NCBI RefSeq assembly: GCF_021442385.1
Contig: NZ_MUZA01000051.1
Span: forward strand, 1-48,725
Source of the DNA: Micromonospora sp. MH99
GTDB taxonomy: Bacteria; Actinomycetota; Actinomycetes; Mycobacteriales; Micromonosporaceae
DNA: 48,725 nt
Direction: 5' to 3'
Below, in pieces: positions 15,893 through 23,168 of this stretch (position 1 is its first letter; each line of letters begins with the position of its first letter). The notes beneath the pieces were generated by a model that made no database searches, was not told where the DNA came from, and saw only the letters and a program-made list of their open reading frames with translations. The position numbers were made by a program, and so were the translations under genes.

Positions 15893-16006
15893 CGGGCTGG
15901 CCTTTCGTTCGCGACTGCGGGGCTCCGCTGCGCTGCACTCCTCGCGCTCACCGGGCTGGCCTTTCGTTCGCGACTGCGGGGCTCCGCTGCGCTGCACTCC
16001 TCGCGC
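15889..16006 (-). repeat. 59-bp junction cassette, two identical tandem copies (copies 2 and 3)
   Basis: Units 15889-15947 and 15948-16006 are identical in all 59 positions. On the minus strand each begins right after a TGA with GCGCGAGGAGTGCAGC, carries GAAAGG and ends in CCCGGTGA. The first TGA is the stop of the upstream exporter subunit, and the last GTG is the start of the downstream one. Internal pairings CGCGA/TCGCG and GCGG-AGCC-CCGC could fold in RNA. Confidence 0.95.
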
Positions 16007-17890
16007 TCACCGGTCCACCTCGATCTCCAGGCCCGACGGCAGCTGCGCCACCTCGTCGTCGTACGCGCGCTCCTGCGCGCGGTCGACCTCCGCCTGCTCG
16101 TACGCAGTGACCAGGTCCACGTACCCGGGAACGGTGGCCAGCAGCTCGGTGTGTGTGCCCCGGGCGATCACCCGGCCCTGCTCGGTGTAGACGACCTCGT
16201 CGGCGAGGGCGATGGTCGCCCGGCGGTACGCCACCACCAGGATCGACGCGGCCGGCACTCCCGGCTCACCCGCCGACGCCCGCAGACCGGCGAGGATGGC
16301 CGCCTCCACGCGGGGGTCGACGGCGCTCGTCGCGTCGTCGAGCACCAGCAGGCGTGGCCGCCCGGCCAGCGCGCGGGCCAGCGTGAGCCGCTGCCGCTGG
16401 CCGCCGGAGAGCGAGGTGCCCCGCTCGCCGACCATCGTGTCCAGTCCCTCCGGCAACGCGGCGACGAACCCGTCCGCCTCGGCCAGGCGCAGCGCCGCCC
16501 AGACGGCCTCGTCGTCGATGCCCGCCCGGTCCAGGGCGACGTTGGCCCGCACGGTGTCGTCGAAGACGAACGGCACCTGCGCGACCAGCGCGACGGTGCC
16601 GGCCAGCGACGCGGCGGTCAGGTCGCGCACGTCCACGCCGTCCAGCTCGACGACGCCGGAGTCCGGGTCGACCAGGCGTACGGCAAGCGACGCGATGGTG
16701 GACTTCCCGGCACCGGTCGGCCCGACCAGCGCGACAGTGCGGCCGGCCGGAACGGTGAAGCCGACCTCGCCGAGCACCTGCGCGCCGGGCTCGTGCGCCT
16801 CGGCCGGCGGGTAGGAGAAGTGCACGTCGGTGAACGTGAGCGTGGCCGGCCCCGGGGTGGCCGGGTCGAGCACCTTCTGCCCGTACGGCATCTCGCCGGT
16901 GGCGTCGAGGACCCGGCGCACCCGGTCCCAGCCGGCGACGCTGCGCGGCAGCTCGGCCAGCACCCAGCCGATGGCCCGCACCGGGAAGGCCAGCACGGTG
17001 AAGAGGAACGCGACGCTGACCAGCTCGGTGACGCTTATCGCGCCCTGGCGCAGGCGGAACGCCCCGACCACCAGCACTGCGAGGGTGCCGAGGCTGGGCA
17101 GCGTCTCCAGCAGCGGGTCGAAGACACCCCGCAGCCGGCCGACCGAGATCAACGCGTCGCGCAGCTCGCCGGCGCGACCGGCGAACCGGGCCGTCTCCTG
17201 CGCCTCGCGGCCCATCGTCTTGACCACCAACGCGCCGTCGAAGCTCTCGTGCGCGATGCCACTGACCTCGGCGCGCAACCGCTGCGCCCGGGCCTGCCGG
17301 GGCGCCATCCGACGCGAGTAGACGACGTTGAGCGCGAACAGCGCGGGAAAGACCGCGAGGCCGACCAGGGCGAGGGCCCAGTCGGTGGCGAACAGCGAGA
17401 CGATCGCGCCGACCAGCATCACCAGCGTGCCCACCGCGAAGGGCAGCGGCGCGATGGGATACCAGGCCGCCTCCACGTCGGAGTTGGCGTTGGACAGCAG
17501 CGTGCCGGTGGCGTTGCGGTGGTGCCACGACAGCGGCAGGTCCAGGTAGCGGCGGGTGACCCGGCGGCGGTAGGCGGCCTGGAGCCGGTACTGCATGTAA
17601 CCGGCGCCGAGCCGGCGACCGAAGATGCCCACCACCCGCAGCACGCTGATCCCGAACAGGGCGACCGCGGCCAGCGCCAGGGTGCCGACGCCCACCTCGC
17701 CCCGCGCGATGGCCGGCACCACCACGTCACCGACCACCGCGCCCACCACGTACGCGCTGACGATGACCATCGAGCCGAACAGCACACTGCCGATCACGGC
17801 AACCGCGAAGATCCGCGGCTGCTCCCGGATCGCCTGCCGCAGAACCCCCAGCCCCCTGCCGAGCACGTCCCGACTTGTCCTGCTCGCCAC
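16007..17890 (-). CDS. ABC exporter half-transporter with degenerate ATP site
   Basis: 627 aa with six membrane helices and an ATPase domain. Walker A GPTGAGKST and signature LSGGQRQR are canonical. Walker B is LLVLDDATSAVD, with Asp for the catalytic Glu, and the H-loop is VVAYRRAT, with Tyr for the His. This complements its partner, which has canonical catalytic residues but a changed signature. That is the pattern of heterodimeric exporters with one degenerate site, as in TM287/288 and BmrCD. GTG 17890 follows a GGGGGAG stretch; TTG 17914 is an alternative start. A GATAAT box (17914-17919) lies just upstream. First gene of the two-gene unit. Confidence 0.9.
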   Translation of the reverse strand: MASRTSRDVLGRGLGVLRQAIREQPRIFAVAVIGSVLFGSMVIVSAYVVGAVVGDVVVPAIARGEVGVGTLALAAVALFGISVLRVVGIFGRRLGAGYMQYRLQAAYRRRVTRRYLDLPLSWHHRNATGTLLSNANSDVEAAWYPIAPLPFAVGTLVMLVGAIVSLFATDWALALVGLAVFPALFALNVVYSRRMAPRQARAQRLRAEVSGIAHESFDGALVVKTMGREAQETARFAGRAGELRDALISVGRLRGVFDPLLETLPSLGTLAVLVVGAFRLRQGAISVTELVSVAFLFTVLAFPVRAIGWVLAELPRSVAGWDRVRRVLDATGEMPYGQKVLDPATPGPATLTFTDVHFSYPPAEAHEPGAQVLGEVGFTVPAGRTVALVGPTGAGKSTIASLAVRLVDPDSGVVELDGVDVRDLTAASLAGTVALVAQVPFVFDDTVRANVALDRAGIDDEAVWAALRLAEADGFVAALPEGLDTMVGERGTSLSGGQRQRLTLARALAGRPRLLVLDDATSAVDPRVEAAILAGLRASAGEPGVPAASILVVAYRRATIALADEVVYTEQGRVIARGTHTELLATVPGYVDLVTAYEQAEVDRAQERAYDDEVAQLPSGLEIEVDR

Positions 17891-18048
17891 GCTCTCCCCC
17901 GCCGTAAGCCACAATTATCTCCCTCATCCTTACCGCTGCGAGCCGGCACCGCCGACCCGGACGGGATATGTCGACCGTCACGTACCGGACGTCCGGGCCC
18001 GGGGGTGCGATCGGCGGCCGCCGGCGCGCGGCGGCGGGTCCGCGGGCC

Positions 18049-18054
18049 TACGAT
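18049..18054 (+). promoter_or_regulatory. Leaderless -10 box TACGAT
   Basis: TACGAT lies 6 nt before ATG 18061 with no Shine-Dalgarno between. Confidence 0.5.
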
Positions 18055-18060
18055 CGGGCC

Positions 18061-18690
18061 ATGTCCCGGTACGCCCGAGCCGAGCGCGAGGCGCTGGCCG
18101 ATCTCTTCCTGGCCCTCGGGCCCGACGCGCCGACGATCAACGAGGGCTGGGCGACCCGCGACCTCGCCGCGCACCTCGTGTTGCGCGAGCGCCGTCCGGA
18201 CGCGGCCGGCGGGATCCTGCTGCCGCCGCTGCGGGGGCACGCCGAACGGGTCCGCCGACGACTCGCCGCCGGGCCCTACCCCGAGCTGGTGGCGCAGGTG
18301 CGCCGGCCGCCGGTGTGGAGCCCGATCAGTAACCCGCTGACCGACGAGCTGGTCAACACGGTGGAGTTCTTCATCCACCACGAGGACGTGCGGCGGGCCG
18401 TCCCGGGGTGGCAGCCGCGCGACCTGTCCCACGGTCTGCAGGCCACCCTGTGGAAGCGGGTCGCCCCGCTCGCCCGGCTGTCGCTGCGCCGCTTCCCGGC
18501 GGACCTCTACGTGCAGGCGCCCGGTCACGGCGAGGTCTCCGTCGGTCGTGGTGGCGAGCGGCTGCGGTTGGTGGGCGCCCCGGCCGAGCTGACCCTGTTC
18601 CTCTCCGGCCGCCAGCGGGTGGCCCGGGTTCAACTGGACGGTTCGGCGACGTCCGCGCAACAGCTCCGCAACGCCAGCCTGGGCATGTGA
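18061..18690 (+). CDS. TIGR03085-type metal-binding protein (maleylpyruvate isomerase superfamily)
   Basis: 209 aa. The opening YARAEREALADLFLALGPDAPTINEGW...RDLAAHLVLRERRPD is the four-helix DinB/MDMPI-like domain seen in actinobacterial mycothiol-linked proteins. His residues in DLAAHLV and FFIHHEDVRR are the expected metal ligands. ATG 18061 was chosen because of the TACGAT box; the frame is open further upstream, but that part has no coding character. It is divergent from the ABC exporter, with 170 nt between. The precise reaction is unknown; a role with mycothiol is only a family guess. Confidence 0.82.
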   Translation: MSRYARAEREALADLFLALGPDAPTINEGWATRDLAAHLVLRERRPDAAGGILLPPLRGHAERVRRRLAAGPYPELVAQVRRPPVWSPISNPLTDELVNTVEFFIHHEDVRRAVPGWQPRDLSHGLQATLWKRVAPLARLSLRRFPADLYVQAPGHGEVSVGRGGERLRLVGAPAELTLFLSGRQRVARVQLDGSATSAQQLRNASLGM

Positions 18691-18803
18691 CTTACTGCAC
18701 TTAATCGGTCACAGGACGGTGGGTAACCGCCTCAGTCCCAGCGATGCGCGCCGATACCTCCTCCCGTACGCTTCAGCGCGCCGTTCCGCGCCGGGGCGGC
18801 ACG

Positions 18804-19769
18804 ATGTGGGGGCACACGATGCGAAGTTTCGCGATCACGGCGCTACGGGAACCCTCCTTCACGGCGGGGCGCCACAAGTACACGGATCGAGCAGCCAGCG
18901 AGAGCGTCGAGTGGGCGCGCGCTCTCGGTCTGGTCAATTCCGGTCATCAAGTTCATCGACTACAACGGGCAGACGCCGCCGGCCTGGCCGGAAGGGCCTG
19001 CCCGGAAGGGCCGGCGCAGGGGCTGCGGCTCCTCACCGACCTGATCTCCTGGCTGTTCGTCATGGACGACGCCTGCGACGAGGACGGCCTCGGGGCCGAC
19101 CCGGGCCGGCTGGCGCCGGTCATCGCCGCGCTGCTCGACGTGCTGGACCGCTGCGGCGACCCGCTCGCGGAACCGCCGCCGGACGCCGGCCCGCTGGGCG
19201 CCGCGCTGCACGACCTGTGCCGGCGCACCCGGGCCGAGGGCCGGGCGCCGATGCTGCTGCGGTTCGTCAGTCAGCTGCGCCAGTATCTGCTGGCGCTGCT
19301 GTGGGAGGCCACCAACCGGGAACGCCGGCGGGTGCCGGGGCTGACGGAGTACGTCCAACTGCGTCGGCACATCGGCGGCGTACACCCCTGTCTCACCCTT
19401 ACCGACCTGGCGTCCGAGCAGCCGCCCGGGCCGGCCCGGCGTGCCGATCCGGCACTGAGCGCACTGGACCTGCTGGCGGTGGATCTCGTCTGCTGGTGCA
19501 ACGACCTCTTCTCGTACGGCAAGGAGAGCCAGGCCGACCCGGACGCGCACAATCTGGTGACGGTCATCGCGCAGGAGGGCGGCCTGGACGAGGCGGACGC
19601 GTTGCGGGCGGCCGCGGACCGTTTCAACCGGGGGTTGACGGCGTACCTGGAGGCGGAGGAGACGTTGTTGGCCAGCGGCGTCGAGGCCTTGAACTCGCCG
19701 TTGGCGGCGCGGCGCAACTGGGTCCGGGCAACCTACGACTGGTCACTCGTGGCTGCCCGGTACGCCTGA
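18804..19769 (+). CDS. Class I terpene cyclase
   Basis: 321 aa. It should ionise an isoprenyl diphosphate (probably farnesyl or geranyl) and cyclise it. All active-site elements are present: the Asp-rich motif DDACDED at 88-94, Arg at 187/188 about 46 residues before the NSE motif (pyrophosphate sensor), NDLFSYGKE at 233-241 (Mg2+ binding) and the C-terminal RY pair at 319-320. Start is uncertain: ATG 18804 (GGGG 7 nt upstream), 18819 or 18744 share the frame. No prenyltransferase, P450 or methyltransferase is adjacent, so it looks like an orphan cyclase. It is followed by a strong hairpin. The product cannot be predicted. Confidence 0.88.
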   Translation: MWGHTMRSFAITALREPSFTAGRHKYTDRAASESVEWARALGLVNSGHQVHRLQRADAAGLAGRACPEGPAQGLRLLTDLISWLFVMDDACDEDGLGADPGRLAPVIAALLDVLDRCGDPLAEPPPDAGPLGAALHDLCRRTRAEGRAPMLLRFVSQLRQYLLALLWEATNRERRRVPGLTEYVQLRRHIGGVHPCLTLTDLASEQPPGPARRADPALSALDLLAVDLVCWCNDLFSYGKESQADPDAHNLVTVIAQEGGLDEADALRAAADRFNRGLTAYLEAEETLLASGVEALNSPLAARRNWVRATYDWSLVAARYA

Positions 19770-19780
19770 TCAGGGGTGGG

Positions 19781-19808
19781 TCGGCCGGCCGACGGGGAGG
19801 CCGGCCGA
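19781..19808 (+). terminator. Hairpin after the terpene cyclase
   Basis: TCGGCCGGCC, an 8-nt loop, then GGCCGGCCGA: perfect 10-bp arms starting 11 nt after the stop. No U-tract follows, as is common in actinobacteria. Confidence 0.7.
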
Positions 19809-19864
19809 TCACCAGCACTAGCCGATGCCCGGTGCCAGGCAATACTCTTCGGTAACCACTATGA

Positions 19865-19880
19865 CGTGACGACCGTCACG
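19865..19880. promoter_or_regulatory. Inverted repeat upstream of acyl-CoA synthetase, possible operator
   Basis: CGTGACG-AC-CGTCACG has perfect 7-bp arms and lies 27 nt before ATG 19908. Its GTGACG also contains an alternative GTG start (19866). A fatty-acid-responsive regulator is a natural candidate, but none is encoded nearby. Confidence 0.45.
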
Positions 19881-19907
19881 CCACCACCCCCGAAGGCGGC
19901 TACAGCG

Positions 19908-21734
19908 ATGGCTCTCGATGTACCGTACCGTTCCATCCCGGACATGTTCCTCAAGCGCGTGGCGGCCACCCCCGACCGACACGCGTTCGCGTCCCCGACC
20001 CCTGACGACTCGGGCCCCGACTGGCTGACCTGGGAGCAGGTCGGCCAGCGCGCCAAGGCCGTCGCCGCCGGCCTGCACGCGCTCGGCGTCGGCCAGGAGA
20101 ATCCCGTCGCCATCCTCGCCAACACCCGGCTCGACTGGGTGGTCGCCGACCTCGGCATCATGTGCGCCGGCGGGGCGACCACCACCGTCTACCCGACCAC
20201 CGAGCCGGCAGACGCGACATACATCATCGCTGACTCCGCCTCGCGGGTGCTCTTCGCGGAGAACCCGGCGCAGGCCGCCAAGATCGCCGGAGCGGACCTG
20301 CCGGCGCTGACCCACGTGGTGCTCTTCGACGGCACCCCGGACCCGAGCGCCGCGGTTCCCCAGCTCACCCTGGCCGCCTTGGAGGAACAGGGCACCCGCG
20401 CGCTGGCCGCCGAGCCCGATCTGATCGACATGCTGGTGGCCGGCATCGGCCCGGACCACCTCGCCACGCTGATCTACACCTCCGGCACCACGGGCCAGCC
20501 CAAGGGTGTCGAGCTGCTGCACGGCGGCTGGTGCTGGGAGGCCGTGGCGCAGGCCGAGGTGGGCCTGCTGCGCGACGACGACCTGCAGTACCTGTGGCTG
20601 CCACTGGCCCACTCGTTCGGCAAGACGCTGCTGTGCGGCGCGATCCACGTCGGCCTGCCCACCTACGTCGACGGCCGGGTGGACAAGCTTGTCGACCTGC
20701 TCGGGGTGATCCGGCCGACGCTCATGTGCGGCGCTCCCCGGGTCTTCGAGAAGGTCTACAACAAGGCGGTCACCACGGCCCAGGGCGCCGGCGGCGCGAA
20801 GGCGAAGATCTTCGCCTGGGGTGTCCAGGTCGGCAAGGAGAAGGTCGCTCTGGAGCAGGCCGGCAAGCCGGTGCCAGCCGGGTTGAAGCTGCGCTACGGC
20901 CTGGCCGAGAAGCTGGTGTTCAGCAAGCTCCAGGCCCGCCTGGGCGGACGGATGCGGGTGCTGGTCTCCGGCGCCGCTCCGCTGAGCCCCGAGATCGCCA
21001 CTTTCTTCGCCGCCGCCAACCTGCCGATCTCCGAGGGCTACGGCCTCACCGAGACCAGCGCCGGCAACTTCGTGAACCCGCCCTCCGGGCTGCGGATCGG
21101 CACGGTCGGGCAGGCGATGGGCGACCTGGAGTGCCGGATCGACACCGACGGCGAGATCCTGGTCCGTGGCCGGCCCGTGATGCGCGGCTACCACAACCTG
21201 CCGGAGGAGACCGCCGCCGCGTTCACCGAGGACGGCTTCTTCCGCACGGGTGACATCGGCAGCCTGGACGAGCAGGGCTACCTGCGGATCACCGACCGCA
21301 AGAAGGACCTGGTCAAGACCTCGGGCGGCAAGTACATCGCGCCGTCGCACATCGAGGGGATGTTCAAGGCGATCTGCCCGTACACCTCGCAGGCGGTGGT
21401 GGTCGGTCAGGCCCGCAACTTCTGCACGATGCTCGTCACGCTGGACCCGGACGCGATCCGGGGCTGGGTGGCCGGCGGCCCGCTGGAGGGCCGCGACTAC
21501 ACCGAGATCGTCGCCTCGCCGGAGGCGCAGGCGATGGTCGAGGAGTACGTCGCCCAGCTCAACGCCAAGCTCAACCGCTGGGAGACGATCAAGAAGGTGG
21601 CGATCCTGCCGCGCGACCTGACGATCGAGGACGGCGAGATCACCCCGTCGTTGAAGATCAAGCGGCGTGGCGTGGAGAGCAACTTCGCCGCCGAGATCGA
21701 CAAGATGTACGCGGGCACGCTCGCCGAGCTCTGA
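19908..21734 (+). CDS. Long-chain fatty acid-CoA ligase (FadD15-like)
   Basis: 608 aa. It activates fatty acids to acyl-CoA via acyl-AMP. The AMP-binding motif is LIYTSGTTGQPKGVEL; then YGLTETSAGN, the ATP-binding GDIG, the linker ITDRKKDLVKTSGGKYIAP and the C-terminal PSLKIKRR follow in order. The size and insertion fit the long-chain (FadD15/AMP-forming) branch. ATG 19908 (MALDVPYRSI) has GAAGG upstream; GTG 19866 would add 14 residues. A 7-bp inverted repeat precedes it, and a 14-bp hairpin shared with ltrA follows. Subcellular site is cytoplasm or inner membrane face. Confidence 0.93.
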   Translation: MALDVPYRSIPDMFLKRVAATPDRHAFASPTPDDSGPDWLTWEQVGQRAKAVAAGLHALGVGQENPVAILANTRLDWVVADLGIMCAGGATTTVYPTTEPADATYIIADSASRVLFAENPAQAAKIAGADLPALTHVVLFDGTPDPSAAVPQLTLAALEEQGTRALAAEPDLIDMLVAGIGPDHLATLIYTSGTTGQPKGVELLHGGWCWEAVAQAEVGLLRDDDLQYLWLPLAHSFGKTLLCGAIHVGLPTYVDGRVDKLVDLLGVIRPTLMCGAPRVFEKVYNKAVTTAQGAGGAKAKIFAWGVQVGKEKVALEQAGKPVPAGLKLRYGLAEKLVFSKLQARLGGRMRVLVSGAAPLSPEIATFFAAANLPISEGYGLTETSAGNFVNPPSGLRIGTVGQAMGDLECRIDTDGEILVRGRPVMRGYHNLPEETAAAFTEDGFFRTGDIGSLDEQGYLRITDRKKDLVKTSGGKYIAPSHIEGMFKAICPYTSQAVVVGQARNFCTMLVTLDPDAIRGWVAGGPLEGRDYTEIVASPEAQAMVEEYVAQLNAKLNRWETIKKVAILPRDLTIEDGEITPSLKIKRRGVESNFAAEIDKMYAGTLAEL

Positions 21735-21741
21735 GCCGACC

Positions 21742-21781
21742 GAGGGTCCCGTGCCCGGCTCCCCGCCGGCGCGGGGCCCTC
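21742..21781. terminator. Bidirectional hairpin between acyl-CoA synthetase and ltrA
   Basis: GAGGGTCCCGTGCC and GGCGCGGGGCCCTC pair over 14 positions (12 Watson-Crick, 2 G-U) across a 12-nt loop. The right arm enters the ltrA stop codon. Confidence 0.7.
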
Positions 21782-23084
21782 ACAGGTGTTGGCCCCGCCA
21801 CCTCGTCTGCTCCTCCTCCACGGCGAGCTGCTCCTCCAGCGCCACCTGCCGGACCCTGCGCCGGCGTCGGGTGTCGACGACCGTCTGGGCGCCCACCGCC
21901 AGCGCGGCGGCGAGGGCCAACAGGGCCAGCGCGAACAGCTCGGGCAGCGCGCCGGCCACCGGCACCAGCACGAGCAACAGCACGATGCCGCCGATCGTGG
22001 GCCAACGCGGGGCGGCGAGCAGCCACCGGCCCAGCACGATGAGCGCGAGCAGGTAGAGCGCGACCCCGCCGTAGAGCGCCAACAGGTCGAACCCCGGCAG
22101 CGGAACACCCCAGCTCGGCGTGTGGGGGGCGGCTCCCTCGTGGATGAGCCCCTTGAGGCCGAGCGCGAACAGGATGACGCCGATGATGACCGGCAGGTGC
22201 AGGTAGGTGTAGGCGTCCCGGGCCATGGCGGCGCGGGCGTCCGGGTCGCGGGTGCGGTGCAGGGCCTGTTCCATGCCGAGTGCCAACGTGTCGAAGTACG
22301 CCCACCACAGCGACGCGGCCACCGCGACGCCGAGCACCGCGGCGATCAGCACCGGCCAGGTGAGCGGCAGGGCGGCGGTGCCACCGGGGGCGAGCCCGAG
22401 CGCGATGATCGCCTCGCCGAGGGCGACCAGGACGATCTGGCCGTGCCGCTCCGCCCAGTGCCCGGCGGAGAGCACCGTCCACCCGGTGCCGCGCAACGCC
22501 AGCCCGGCCCCGTACTCGACGGCCAGGGCGGTGAGCCAGAGCGCCAGCCGGAACACCCCCTCGGCGGCGCCGTCGAAGAGCCGCTGCGGCACCAGGGCGG
22601 CCACGACGATGAGCGACGTGGAGAGCACCACTGGCAGGGCAAGCATCCGCCAGCGTCGACGCACGTCCCGGTTCCGACGGCCGAGCCACAGGAAGATGGA
22701 CGTCTCGCCGACCCGGACCAGGAAGTAGCCGGCCGCGAAGACCAGCGGGCCGTACAGCCCGCCGGGACGGTCGACGAACGCCTTCGGCAGGCTCAGCGCG
22801 AGCACGAAGGCGGCGGCCATGGTGACGAATCCGACCAGCGGGACGATGCCCTGGTCGGTGCGGATCAGGTTGCCCAGTACGGCGAAGCCCGACCAGCACC
22901 ACCAGAGCAGCGCCAGCACCACCAGGCACTGGACCAGGCCGCGGACGGTCCGGTCGGCGGCGGTGGCGGTGGTGACGTTCAGGAAGGCGAAGACGAAGAT
23001 CAGGTCGTAGAAGAGTTCGAGGCGGGTGGCCCGGGAGCCGGGTGCGCTCCGTTGCACCCCGCGTGTCCGCCCGCCCTCGCCCAC
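21780..23084 (-). CDS. ltrA: Low temperature requirement A (LtrA) family membrane protein
   Basis: 434 aa with about ten to twelve membrane segments. RLELFYDLIFVFAF near the N-terminus, HWAERHGQIVLVALGEAIIALG in the middle, and WWAYFD are the LtrA signatures. The C-terminal tail (TRRRRRVRQVALEEQLAVEEEQ) is charged and probably helical. The family was named for cold-sensitive Listeria mutants; its biochemical role is unsettled. GTG 23084 is preceded by CACAAT at 6 nt, so it is probably leaderless. It is monocistronic, between convergent fadD and the mocR gene. Confidence 0.9.
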   Translation of the reverse strand: MGEGGRTRGVQRSAPGSRATRLELFYDLIFVFAFLNVTTATAADRTVRGLVQCLVVLALLWWCWSGFAVLGNLIRTDQGIVPLVGFVTMAAAFVLALSLPKAFVDRPGGLYGPLVFAAGYFLVRVGETSIFLWLGRRNRDVRRRWRMLALPVVLSTSLIVVAALVPQRLFDGAAEGVFRLALWLTALAVEYGAGLALRGTGWTVLSAGHWAERHGQIVLVALGEAIIALGLAPGGTAALPLTWPVLIAAVLGVAVAASLWWAYFDTLALGMEQALHRTRDPDARAAMARDAYTYLHLPVIIGVILFALGLKGLIHEGAAPHTPSWGVPLPGFDLLALYGGVALYLLALIVLGRWLLAAPRWPTIGGIVLLLVLVPVAGALPELFALALLALAAALAVGAQTVVDTRRRRRVRQVALEEQLAVEEEQTRWRGQHL

Positions 23085-23090
23085 CAGGGG

Positions 23091-23096
23091 ATTGTG
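23091..23096 (-). promoter_or_regulatory. Leaderless -10 box CACAAT for ltrA
   Basis: CACAAT lies 6 nt before GTG 23084 with no Shine-Dalgarno. Confidence 0.45.
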
Positions 23097-23168
23097 GCAG
23101 TCGCGGCCGGGTCGAAGACGCGTTCTGAGCAGACGGGCGCTGGCGGCGCGCGCTCTGCCGTGCGGGGC

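Noticed and set aside
15893..15997. N-terminal extension of 35 codons on the ABC exporter subunit
   Set aside because: These codons read the 59-bp cassettes, with the same peptide in different frames; GTG 15892 has a suitable Shine-Dalgarno.
14162..18340. Very long + strand open frame (1392 aa) antisense to the ABC exporter pair
   Set aside because: It is the complement of two clear ABC genes; its composition (His/Arg/Gly/Gln-rich) is typical of antisense frames in GC-rich DNA.
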